Source of the DNA: Cellulomonas triticagri
GTDB lineage: Bacteria > Actinomycetota > Actinomycetes > Actinomycetales > Cellulomonadaceae
NCBI RefSeq assembly: GCF_003696205.1
Contig: NZ_RFFI01000013.1
Coordinates: 1 to 49,738, forward strand
Direction: 5' to 3'
DNA length: 49,738 bases
Shown here: piece after piece, positions 41,721-49,644 of the stretch
How positions within the stretch are numbered: position 1 is the stretch's first letter
Layout: each line of letters starts with the position of its first letter
Program-made: the position numbers and the translations under genes
The notes under the pieces: generated by a model
Databases searched by the model: none
The model's input: the letters and a program-made list of their open reading frames with translations, nothing else
What the model was told of the DNA's origin: nothing

Positions 41721-42530
41721 GTGACCACGTTGCAGCAGCACCCGGCGGAGCAGCCACTCCTCCTCGCCGGCCGGTGGCTGCCGATCACCGCTTCCGTGAT
41801 CTTCGTGCACGCGGACCCCCTGAGGTGCGTCGAGCTCGTCGAGGCGCGCACCAGGGCAGCGACCGTCGAGCGGTTCGGCCAGCCGAAGCGGGTGCGTGAG
41901 GTACGGGGTGCCGGCCTGGAAGCGATGCTCCCCGAGCTGCTGCCGTTGCGGCTCGAGGAGGACCGTCGTCTCGTCGTTCGCACCGAGCACCCGGAGTGGT
42001 CGGCGATGTTCGTCAACCGGTTCCGCGGCGCGGATCAGTTCGCAGCGCCGGTCCTGGCGATGTGGGGACTGCGAGCGCTCGCCGTCACCGAGCTTCCCCA
42101 CTCCTGGGACCGGCGGACCCGTCGCGGTTTCGGGGGAGACCGCACGTTCCAGCTCGTCGAGCCCTGGCCCGCCCGCGAGGTCGGCGGTCGGACCGTCGAC
42201 TGGATCAGCCATCTCGTGACAACACGGTTCGGCGACGACGGCTGGGCGTTCCAGGCCGGCTCCGGATACGTCGACGAGGGGCTCGACGTGGCGTTCCCGG
42301 TGGGCACCGTGTGGGACGCGAGCGCGCGCCTGGCGGCTGACCGGTTCACCCACGAGCATCTCGTCGCGGCGTGTGCGCGGCTGGGTCTGCGGCCGTTCGA
42401 CGCGGACTTCTACGCGCCCGACGGTTCGGGTCTGGTGCTCGAGCGCTCGGATCCGCAGGCTCAGACGGAGGCCGCGCTCACCCTTGCCCAGGCGCGGGGC
42501 GACGAACCGCTCCCGGCTCCGCTGCGCTGA
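41721..42530 (+). CDS. Candidate immunity protein
   Basis: A 269-residue soluble protein with no signal peptide or membrane helix, starting at GTG 17 bases after the toxin stop with AGGA about 9 bases upstream. It is rich in Trp, Arg and acidic residues (PHSWDRRTRRGFGGDRTF, EHPEWSAMFVNRFRG, FGDDGWAFQAGSGYVDEG). No known immunity family was recognised. Gene order, cytoplasmic location and the shared boundary repeats make an immunity role for the upstream C-terminal domain the best reading; a cytoplasmic enzyme of unrelated function is possible. Confidence 0.65.
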   Translation: MTTLQQHPAEQPLLLAGRWLPITASVIFVHADPLRCVELVEARTRAATVERFGQPKRVREVRGAGLEAMLPELLPLRLEEDRRLVVRTEHPEWSAMFVNRFRGADQFAAPVLAMWGLRALAVTELPHSWDRRTRRGFGGDRTFQLVEPWPAREVGGRTVDWISHLVTTRFGDDGWAFQAGSGYVDEGLDVAFPVGTVWDASARLAADRFTHEHLVAACARLGLRPFDADFYAPDGSGLVLERSDPQAQTEAALTLAQARGDEPLPAPLR

Positions 42531-42566
42531 CGTCCCCGACGCCGTCGACGCTCCGGCGCCCGGCGC

Positions 42567-42582
42567 GACGGTCGTGACCGTC
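42567..42582 (+). terminator. Short hairpin after the candidate immunity gene
   Basis: GACGGTC and GACCGTC around GT, 37 bases after the stop. Weak; it could end the toxin-immunity transcript. Confidence 0.3.
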
Positions 42583-42639
42583 GTCGTCAGCGGCACCAGG
42601 TGAGCGGCACGCGTCGAGCGCAGTCGAGGCCGCTGACCT

Positions 42640-42729
42640 CGTCAGAACACCTCCCGCCCTGACGCGTCCACCACCCCCGACTTCCGCCAGAAATACGTCC
42701 GCACCTGGTCCCGCCACTCCACGGCCGAC
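42640..42729. repeat. Direct repeat, copy B: 3' end of the intact GH67 gene
   Basis: The original location of the sequence duplicated at 38097-38186 (86/90 identical). It covers the last 29 codons or so of GH67 plus 2 bases past the stop. A repeat formed from a gene's 3' end that leaves that gene intact is the usual pattern for site-specific insertion of mobile elements, though no integrase is present here. Confidence 0.85.
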
Positions 42730-44660
42730 CGCCGCTGCTCCGCCAGCCGCTCCCGCACCCGCGTGTCGAGGTCCGCGGGCACGACCGTCCCCACGAGGTC
42801 CGCGAGCGACTCCCACGCCGCCTCGACCCCGTCGAGCGCCGCGACGGCGTCGGCCCGGGAGTCGTAGATGTGCTGCACCACCGTCGTCCCCGAGGCCAGC
42901 ACGTGCCCGTACGGGACGTGGTGGAAGAACAGCAGCAGCTCGTCCGGGCAGGTCGCGACGTCCTCGTACACCGACGCCCACGGCTCCGGGTACTGCCCCG
43001 CGTACCCGGTCCCGGTGGCGACGGTGCGGTCGACGCCGATCCCGTCACGGTCGGCGAAGTGGTACGTCCCCCAGGGCGAGTACTCGTACCCGTCGACGCT
43101 GGGTCCGCCGTGGGTGCCGGGGGTGACCATGAACCCGACGCCGAGCGGCGCCGTGTACCCCTCGTACCGGGCCCACGACCCGTCCATCATCGTGTGCAGC
43201 GCCGCCCGGACCCGCGCCAGCGCGGCGGACGGCGCCCCGGCGAACGTGAGCGCGATCCACTCGTCCAGCACGTCGGCGGGGGAGAGGGTGGAGTCCCAGG
43301 CGAGCCGCCCGAACGCGTAGAGGTTGGCCTGCGCGAGCGGGTGCCCGGTCCAGAACGGGTCGTCCCCGACGCTGGACACCCCCACCACGCCGCCGCGCGC
43401 GACGAGCGACGCCACGGGCCGGGTGCCGTCGAGCGGGAACCGCAGCACCGACGACCAGGACGGCGCGAGGTAGCAGAGGTGCCGCTGCTGCCCGGTGTAC
43501 TCCTGGGTGATCTGCACCTCGACGGCGACGCGGGTCCGGGGCATCGCGGCGAGCACGGGGGAGACGGGCTCGCGGACCTGGAAGTCCATCGGCCCGTGCT
43601 TGACCTGGAGGACGACGTTCTCGGCGAACTCCCCGTCGAGCGGGGCGAAGTGGTCGTGGGCGGCGCGGGCCCGGTCGGTGCGGCGGTCGCGCCAGTCCTG
43701 CCGGTGGTCGTAGACGAACGCCCGCCACAGCACGGTGCCGCCGTGGGGCCGCAGGGCGCCGGCGAGCAGGTTCGCGCCGTCGGCGTGGCTGCGGCCGTAC
43801 GCGAACGGGCCGGGCTGGCCCTCGGAGTCGGCCTTGACGACGAACCCGCCGAAGTCCGGCACGGCCGCGTACACGCGGTCCACGGCCGCGGCCCACCACG
43901 CCGCGACGTCGGGGTCCGCGGGATCGGCGGTGGGCAGCCCGCCGAGCAGCCGGGGAGACGCGAACGACACCGACAGGAACGTCCGGATCCCGTACCCGCG
44001 CAGCACGTCGGCGATGCGGGCGACGTCGGGCAGCCCGTCGGTGAGCAGCCGGGCCTCGCGGGCGTGCACGTTGACGTTGTTGATCGCGACGGCTTCGACG
44101 CCGGTGGCGGCGAGGAGCCGCGCGTACGCGGCGACCCGGGTCAGGTCGGTGCGGACCTCGCCGTCGGCGTAGAAGATCGACCCGCCGGAGTACCCGCGCT
44201 CGACCTGCCCCATGACGGGGTGCACGGCGACGTTGTCCCAGTGGTCCAGCATCCGCAGCGGCTGCTCCGGCGCGTGCGTGGTCACGCCCGGCGCGGGCGT
44301 GGACCCGGTGAGGGCGGCGACGGCGGTCTCGCGCGCCAGTGCGTACAGCCCGCGCAGGGCGGACGCGTCGTCGGCGCCCAGCACGACGGTGCGGTCCGGG
44401 GTGCGGACGAGGACGTGGCCTCCGGCCGGGATGTCGAGGCCGCCGTCCACGCCGAGGTCGGCCACCCCGCCCGCACCGCCGGCTGCGGCGACGACGAGGT
44501 CGGCGTCGGCCACGGGGACGTCCGGCCCGAGGTCGGCGCGGGCCGCGGCGGCGCACGGCCCGGACAGCAGGACGGCGGACGGCAGCGCCCGCAGGGGTGC
44601 CAGGGCGGCGTCGGGGAGCCAGGCGGGGTGGACGGTGGCGACGGCGGTGTCGGTGGTCAT
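42642..44660 (-). CDS. GH67 alpha-glucuronidase
   Basis: A 672-residue cytoplasmic enzyme (no signal peptide) that removes 4-O-methylglucuronic acid from the ends of xylo-oligosaccharides. Family landmarks: EQPLRMLDHWDN (about 130), NNVNVH, VVKADSEGQPGPF (the candidate acid Glu, about 276), KHGPMDFQVREPVSP and QITQEYTGQQ (candidate base Asp/Glu region, 355-390), YSPWGTYHFADRDGIG and LFFHHVPYGH. The length fits the family. First enzyme of xylan side-chain removal inside the cell; it lies downstream of LacI and the serine hydrolase, with a 22-base gap after the latter. Its last 90 bases are duplicated at 38097-38186. Confidence 0.95.
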   Translation of the reverse strand: MTTDTAVATVHPAWLPDAALAPLRALPSAVLLSGPCAAAARADLGPDVPVADADLVVAAAGGAGGVADLGVDGGLDIPAGGHVLVRTPDRTVVLGADDASALRGLYALARETAVAALTGSTPAPGVTTHAPEQPLRMLDHWDNVAVHPVMGQVERGYSGGSIFYADGEVRTDLTRVAAYARLLAATGVEAVAINNVNVHAREARLLTDGLPDVARIADVLRGYGIRTFLSVSFASPRLLGGLPTADPADPDVAAWWAAAVDRVYAAVPDFGGFVVKADSEGQPGPFAYGRSHADGANLLAGALRPHGGTVLWRAFVYDHRQDWRDRRTDRARAAHDHFAPLDGEFAENVVLQVKHGPMDFQVREPVSPVLAAMPRTRVAVEVQITQEYTGQQRHLCYLAPSWSSVLRFPLDGTRPVASLVARGGVVGVSSVGDDPFWTGHPLAQANLYAFGRLAWDSTLSPADVLDEWIALTFAGAPSAALARVRAALHTMMDGSWARYEGYTAPLGVGFMVTPGTHGGPSVDGYEYSPWGTYHFADRDGIGVDRTVATGTGYAGQYPEPWASVYEDVATCPDELLLFFHHVPYGHVLASGTTVVQHIYDSRADAVAALDGVEAAWESLADLVGTVVPADLDTRVRERLAEQRRSAVEWRDQVRTYFWRKSGVVDASGREVF

Positions 44661-44682
44661 GGCTCCGGGAGGGCTCGACGGA

Positions 44683-46059
44683 TCAGGACGGCCCGCGCGC
44701 CGGTGCGGCGACCAGCGGCGGGACGAGCAGGGTGGCGGGCGTCGGCGACCACAGGGGCGCGGTGTGCCACCGCGCGCTCAGGGTGCCGTCGGCGGCGCGG
44801 GTGAGCAGCAGCCGGTGCGGGGAGGCGGTGGCGACGAGGTGCGCGCGCACGGACCCGTCGGGCAGCCGCTCGGCGCGCCCCGCGACGGGGACGACCCCGT
44901 CCGGGACGGGGTCGGCCGGTGCGCCCAGCGCGACGTCGCCGGGGCGCAGGGTGAGGGCGCCGGTGGTCCACCGGTCGGGGACCAGGTCGAGCGTGCCGCC
45001 GGGCTGCCCGGCGCCGGACGGCAGCGTGAGCCGCCAGCCACCCGCGTGGTCGGCGAGCGCCCACCCCCCGGCATGGAGGCCGGGCAGGTCCTGGGGGACG
45101 TACGCGTCCCGGGCCGCCCACGAGTCGGGCCCCACCTCCCGTGCCGAGCCGCCCGGGGCGCCCGTCGCGAGCGCGGCGACGAGCCGCCACAGCGCGTCGA
45201 GGGTGCGTTGGGTGTCCATCGCGGCGCCCTGGTAGGCGACGACGACGCCGCTCTCGGGCACCACGAGCGTGAACTGCCCGTACGCGCCGTCCATCCGGTA
45301 CCCGTGCCGGCTGCGCCACACCCCGTAGCCGTAGCCGCGGGCCCAGTCGTCGGCGGCGGGATCGGGCTCGGCGCTCGCGTGGTCCTCGACGCCGGTGTCG
45401 GCGGTGGGCACGAAGGTCGTGGCCAGCGCCTCGACCAGCGACGCGGGCAGCAGGCGCTGCCCGTCCGGCGTGACGCCACCGGCGGCGAGCAGCATCCCGA
45501 GGCGGGCCTGGTCGTCCACGGTGAGGTGCAGCCCGGAGAACCCCTGCTCGACCCCGCCGAGCGGACGCCACCAGCGCTCCCCGATGCCGAGCGGGTCGAG
45601 CAGCCGGGGCCGCAGGTAGGCGGACGGCTGGGTGCCGGCGACGGCGGCGATGACCCGGGCGAGGGTGCCGGTGGCGGGGGAGGAGTACGCGAACCGGCTG
45701 CCGACGGGGTGCGCGGGCGGGGTGGTCAGCAGCACGACGGGGTCGACGGGCATGCCCCCGGTCTGCTCGCGGCTGTGCCCGGTGGACATGGTGAGCAGGT
45801 GCCGCAGCGTGATGCCGTGCGGGTTCGGCACGTCGAGGTGCCGGTCCACGGGGTCGTCGAGGCGCAGTCGCCCCTCGGACTCGAGCAGCAGCACGGCGAG
45901 CGCGGTGAGGGACTTCGACACGGAGTAGACGAGCGCGGGGTGCTCGGTGTCGTACGGCGCCCAGGTGGCGCGCAGCACGACGGCGCCGTCGCGGGCGGCG
46001 ACGAGGGCGTGCGGGTCCTGCCCCGCCAGGCCGTCGAGGGCGTCGCGGAGGTCGCTCAT
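44683..46059 (-). CDS. Beta-lactamase-fold serine hydrolase
   Basis: A 458-residue protein of the class C beta-lactamase/penicillin-binding-like family, without a signal peptide. SVSKS (about 48) is the SxxK nucleophile motif and FAYSSPATG (about 125) is in the position of the YxN motif. Family landmarks LRHLLTMSTGHS and PLGIGERWW follow. The C-terminal 150 residues are a beta-rich lipocalin-like domain. Cytoplasmic members of this fold act as esterases; next to GH67 and GH3 a deacetylating role on xylo-oligosaccharides is plausible but inferred. ATG overlaps the LacI stop by four bases, so the pair is co-translated. Confidence 0.82.
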   Translation of the reverse strand: MSDLRDALDGLAGQDPHALVAARDGAVVLRATWAPYDTEHPALVYSVSKSLTALAVLLLESEGRLRLDDPVDRHLDVPNPHGITLRHLLTMSTGHSREQTGGMPVDPVVLLTTPPAHPVGSRFAYSSPATGTLARVIAAVAGTQPSAYLRPRLLDPLGIGERWWRPLGGVEQGFSGLHLTVDDQARLGMLLAAGGVTPDGQRLLPASLVEALATTFVPTADTGVEDHASAEPDPAADDWARGYGYGVWRSRHGYRMDGAYGQFTLVVPESGVVVAYQGAAMDTQRTLDALWRLVAALATGAPGGSAREVGPDSWAARDAYVPQDLPGLHAGGWALADHAGGWRLTLPSGAGQPGGTLDLVPDRWTTGALTLRPGDVALGAPADPVPDGVVPVAGRAERLPDGSVRAHLVATASPHRLLLTRAADGTLSARWHTAPLWSPTPATLLVPPLVAAPARGPS

Positions 46060-47105
46060 CGTCCCGCTCCGGTGGTCGTCGTGGCGGGCGGCGGTGCGGT
46101 GGAGGAGCGGATGACGAGCTCCGTCACGAGCTCCACCTGCATCGACGGCGGCTGCCCACCGGCGGCGAGGGTGAGTAGCATCCGGGTGGCGAGCGAGGCC
46201 ATCTCGCGCAGCGGCTGGTGCACGGTGGTCAGCGCGGGGTCGAGCCACTGGCTGATCGGCAGGTCGTCGTAGCCGACGACGGAGATGTCCTCGGGGACCC
46301 GCAGGCCGAGCTCCCGCGCGGCGCGGAGCACACCGAGGGCCTGGTAGTCGGACCCGGCGAACACCGCGGTGGGACGGTCGGGCCGGTCGAGGACCTCGCG
46401 CCCGTGCCGGTAGCCGGACTCGGCGTCGAAGGCGCCCCACCGGATGAGGTCGGGGTCCCACGGCACGCCGACCTCGTCGTGCGCGGACCGGAACCCGTCG
46501 ACCCGGGCGCGGGAGCACAGCATGTCGTCGGGCCCGGAGATCGCCGCGATGCGGCGGTGGCCGAGCGCGAGCAGGTGGCGGGTGCCGGACAGGCCGCCGT
46601 TCCAGTTGTTCGACCCGACGGTCGGGACGCCGCTCGGCGGCTCGCCCTGGGTGTCGACGACGGCGAACGGGATGTTCCGGGACGCGAGCTGGTGGCGCTG
46701 CTTGGCGTCCAGGCCGGACAGCACGAGCAGCACGCCGAGGGGGCGGCGCGCCATGACGTCGTCGATCCACTCCTGCGGCGGGCGGTGCGACCCGCCGAGC
46801 TCGGACAGCACGACGCCGACGCGCTCGGGGCCGCAGACCTGCTCGACGCCCTTGATGATCTCCTGCGCCCAGAGGTTGTCGGCGGCGTGGAACACCAGGT
46901 CGAGCAGCCGCACGCCGGGCCGGGTGGCGGCGGCGGTGCGGGTGGCGACGGGCTTGCGGTACCCGTGCCGCTCCAGCGCCTCCTCGACGCGGGTGCGGGT
47001 GGCCGCCGCGACGTCGGTGCGGCCGTTGAGCACCTTGGACACGGTCGGGACGGAGACGCCCACCTCGCTGGCGATGTCCGCGATCGTCGTGCGGCCTCTC
47101 GGCAT
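46056..47105 (-). CDS. LacI-family repressor of the xylan cluster
   Basis: A 349-residue repressor. The N-terminal helix-turn-helix and hinge helix are clear (TTIADIASEVGVSVPTVSKVLNG). The ligand-binding domain has VGVVLSELGGSH, PFAVVDTQGEPP, GHRRIAAISGPDD, TAVFAGSDYQALGVL and DISVVGYDDLPIS. ATG with GGGGAG 5 bases upstream. It is divergent from GH3 and heads its own operon with the serine hydrolase and GH67. Palindromic CGAAACTGTCG and CGCAACTTTCG sites on both sides of the intergenic region are likely its operators; the inducer is probably a xylo-oligosaccharide. Confidence 0.93.
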   Translation of the reverse strand: MPRGRTTIADIASEVGVSVPTVSKVLNGRTDVAAATRTRVEEALERHGYRKPVATRTAAATRPGVRLLDLVFHAADNLWAQEIIKGVEQVCGPERVGVVLSELGGSHRPPQEWIDDVMARRPLGVLLVLSGLDAKQRHQLASRNIPFAVVDTQGEPPSGVPTVGSNNWNGGLSGTRHLLALGHRRIAAISGPDDMLCSRARVDGFRSAHDEVGVPWDPDLIRWGAFDAESGYRHGREVLDRPDRPTAVFAGSDYQALGVLRAARELGLRVPEDISVVGYDDLPISQWLDPALTTVHQPLREMASLATRMLLTLAAGGQPPSMQVELVTELVIRSSTAPPPATTTTGAGR

Positions 47106-47116
47106 GGACTCCCCTT

Positions 47117-47127
47117 CGAAACTGTCG
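47117..47127. promoter_or_regulatory. LacI operator candidate, near its own start
   Basis: CGAAACTGTCG, one step from a perfect CGAAA-C-TTTCG dyad, 12 bases before the LacI ATG. A -10-like TACAGT (47154-47149, minus strand) lies upstream. Confidence 0.5.
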
Positions 47128-47189
47128 CTGTCCAGCAGCGAAATCCGACTGTAGCGCACGCGCCCACGTCGACGGCAGGGGCCGTGCTC

Positions 47190-47219
47190 TTGACGTGTGT
47201 CCCGCGTCACCCCTACGGT
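47190..47219 (+). promoter_or_regulatory. Promoter of the GH3 gene
   Basis: TTGACG (47190-47195), 18-base spacer, TACGGT (47214-47219). Transcription would start about 47226, putting the operator at 47250-47260 in the early leader. Confidence 0.6.
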
Positions 47220-47249
47220 TCCGGCAACGAACAGTATCGGTCGCATCGT

Positions 47250-47260
47250 CGCAACTTTCG
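47250..47260. promoter_or_regulatory. LacI operator candidate, GH3 side
   Basis: CGCAACTTTCG fits the same CGNAANNTTNCG palindrome as the site at 47117-47127, with a different single change from CGAAACTTTCG, and lies about 25 bases after the predicted start of transcription. Confidence 0.55.
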
Positions 47261-47304
47261 AGACGCGAGACGCGGCCGGCCCCCCACGACGAAGTGGACC
47301 GCAG

Positions 47305-49644
47305 ATGAGCGACGCAGCACCCCTGCCCGCCTGGCGCGACGTGCACCGGCCGGTGGCCGAGCGGGTCGAGGCCCTGGTGGCGGCGATGACCCTGGAGGAG
47401 AAGACCGGCCAGCTGGTCGGCCTCTGGGTCGGCGCGGACGCGAGCGGCGGCGACGTCGCCCCGCACCAGGGCGACATGACGCAGGGCGCCCCGACCTTCG
47501 ACGAGGTGGTGGTCGACGGGCTCGGCCAGCTCACCCGGCCGTTCGGCACCGCGCCCGTGGACCCGGTGCTCGGCGCCCGGTCGCTGGCCCGGGCGCAGCG
47601 CGCGGTCGTCGCGGCCAACCGGTTCGGCATCCCGGCGCAGGTGCACGAGGAGTGCCTTGCCGGGTTCGCCGCCTGGGGCGCGACTGCGTACCCGGTGCCG
47701 CTGTCCTGGGGCGCGACGTTCGACCCCGACCTGGTGCAGCGGATGTCCGGGGAGATCGGCGCCGCGATGCGCTCGGTCGGCGTGCACCAGGGCCTCGCGC
47801 CGGTGCTGGACGTGGTCCGCGACCACCGGTGGGGCCGCGTCGAGGAGACCATCGGCGAGGACCCCTACCTGGTCGGCACCGTCGGCGCCGCGTACGTGCG
47901 CGGGCTGGAGGGCGCCGGCGTGGTCGCGACGCTCAAGCACTTCGCCGGGTACTCCGGCTCCCGCGCGGGCCGCAACCACGCGCCGGTGTCGGCGGGCCCG
48001 CGCGAGATGGCGGACGTGTTCTACCCGCCGTTCGAGCACGCGCTGCGCCAGGGCGGGGCGCGGTCGGTGATGAACTCCTACGCCGAGGTGGACGGCGTCC
48101 CCGCCGCCGCCGACGAGCGGCTGCTCACCGACCTGCTCCGGGACACCTGGGGGTTCGAGGGCGTCGTCGTCGCCGACTACTTCGCCGTCGCGTTCCTCAA
48201 GACGCTGCACCGGGTCGCCGCCACCGACGGCGACGCCGCCGGCCGCGCGCTGACCGCGGGCGTGGACGTCGAGCTGCCCTCGGTGCACACCTACGGCGCC
48301 CCGCTGGTCGACGCCGTGCGCAGCGGGCGGGTCCCCGAGGCGGTCGTGGACCGGGCGCTGCGCCGGGTGCTCACCCAGAAGATCGCGCTCGGCCTGCTCG
48401 ACCCGGACTGGACGCCCGACGTCGTGGGGGAGCCCGCGCTCGACGGACCGGAGCAGCGGGCGACCGCGCTGCGGCTCGCCCAGGAGGCCGTCGTGCTGCT
48501 GGAGAACGCCGGCGGCACGCTGCCGCTGCGGCCCGGGGCGTCGGTCGCCGTGGTCGGGCCGCTCGCGGACGACCCGTACGCGATGCTCGGCTGCTACTCG
48601 TTCCCCGCACACGTCGGGGTGCACCACCCGGACCACCCCCTCGGCATCGAGATCCCGACCGTGCTGGCGGCGCTCCGCGCGGCCCACGGCGGCACCGTCA
48701 CCCACGCCCCGGGCTGCGACGTGCAGGCGCCCGGCCAGGACGGGTTCGCCGAGGCGGTGGCGCTCGCGGCCGCCGCCGAGGTCGCCGTGGTCGTCGTCGG
48801 CGACCAGGCCGGGCTGTTCGGGCGCGGCACCTCCGGGGAGGGCAACGACGCCGCCGACCTGCGGCTGCCCGGCGAGCAGCACGCGCTGGTCGAGGCGGTG
48901 CTCGCCACCGGGACGCCCGTCGTGGTGCTGGTGCTGTCCGGCCGCCCCTACGCGCTCGGCGCGTTCACCGGGCGCGCGGGGGCGCTGGTGCAGACGTTCT
49001 TCCCCGGGCAGCAGGGCGGGCCCGCCGTCGCCGGGGTGCTCACCGGGGCGGTCGACCCCTCCGGGCACCTGCCCGTGAGCATCCCGCGCGACCCGGGCTC
49101 GGGGCCCGGCACGTACCTCGCGCCGCCGCTCGGCCGCCGCACCGAGGTGTCGAACCTGGACCCGACGGCGCTCTACCCGTTCGGGCACGGCACCGGCTAC
49201 GCCGACCTGGAGTGGGGCGCGGTCGCCGCCGACGCCGACGTGTGGCCGGTGGACGGCGCGGTCGAGGTGCGGGTCGCGCTGCGCAACCCCACCGACCGGG
49301 TGCTCGCCGACGTCGTCCAGGTGTACCTGCACGACCCGGTCGCCGAGGTCACCCGCCCCGAGCACCGCCTGGTCGGCTACCGCCGGGTGGAGGTCCCGCC
49401 GGGCGCCGAGGTCGAGGTGGCGGTCACGCTGCACGCCGACCTCACCGCGTTCGCGGGCCGGGACGGCGGCCTGGTGGTCGAGCCCGGCGACGTCGAGGTG
49501 CGGGTCGCCCGGTCCAGCGCGGACGTGCACGCGGCGGTGCCGCTGGTGCTCACCGGTCCGCGCCGCCGGGTCGGTGCGGACCGGGTGCTCGTCGCCGGCA
49601 CGACGGCCCGGGTGGTCCAGGTGGCCGAGGCGGTGCGGGCATGA
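47305..49644 (+). CDS. GH3 beta-glycosidase (probable beta-xylosidase or beta-glucosidase)
   Basis: A 779-residue family 3 glycoside hydrolase without a signal peptide. The N-terminal barrel has LVAAMTLEEKTGQLVG, QGLAPVLDVVRDHRWGRVEETIGEDPYL (in part), ATLKHFAGYSGSRAGRNH and the nucleophile Asp in GVVVADYFAV (about 290). The second domain holds GTSGEGNDAADLRLPGEQ, the region of the acid/base Glu. A C-terminal fibronectin III-like domain (about 660-760, VRVALRNPTDRVLADVVQVY) completes the usual order. The AxRNHAP pattern and cluster partners GH67 and LacI favour a beta-xylosidase acting on intracellular xylo-oligosaccharides. The ribosome site is weak (GAAG then GGA). Confidence 0.9.
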   Translation: MSDAAPLPAWRDVHRPVAERVEALVAAMTLEEKTGQLVGLWVGADASGGDVAPHQGDMTQGAPTFDEVVVDGLGQLTRPFGTAPVDPVLGARSLARAQRAVVAANRFGIPAQVHEECLAGFAAWGATAYPVPLSWGATFDPDLVQRMSGEIGAAMRSVGVHQGLAPVLDVVRDHRWGRVEETIGEDPYLVGTVGAAYVRGLEGAGVVATLKHFAGYSGSRAGRNHAPVSAGPREMADVFYPPFEHALRQGGARSVMNSYAEVDGVPAAADERLLTDLLRDTWGFEGVVVADYFAVAFLKTLHRVAATDGDAAGRALTAGVDVELPSVHTYGAPLVDAVRSGRVPEAVVDRALRRVLTQKIALGLLDPDWTPDVVGEPALDGPEQRATALRLAQEAVVLLENAGGTLPLRPGASVAVVGPLADDPYAMLGCYSFPAHVGVHHPDHPLGIEIPTVLAALRAAHGGTVTHAPGCDVQAPGQDGFAEAVALAAAAEVAVVVVGDQAGLFGRGTSGEGNDAADLRLPGEQHALVEAVLATGTPVVVLVLSGRPYALGAFTGRAGALVQTFFPGQQGGPAVAGVLTGAVDPSGHLPVSIPRDPGSGPGTYLAPPLGRRTEVSNLDPTALYPFGHGTGYADLEWGAVAADADVWPVDGAVEVRVALRNPTDRVLADVVQVYLHDPVAEVTRPEHRLVGYRRVEVPPGAEVEVAVTLHADLTAFAGRDGGLVVEPGDVEVRVARSSADVHAAVPLVLTGPRRRVGADRVLVAGTTARVVQVAEAVRA

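Noticed and set aside
44683..49530. A 1615-codon open frame on the minus strand across the GH3 gene and LacI
   Set aside because: Only its last part (44683-46059) reads like a protein. The rest is Arg/Pro/His/Gly-rich antisense of GH3 and LacI, as high-G+C DNA often produces.
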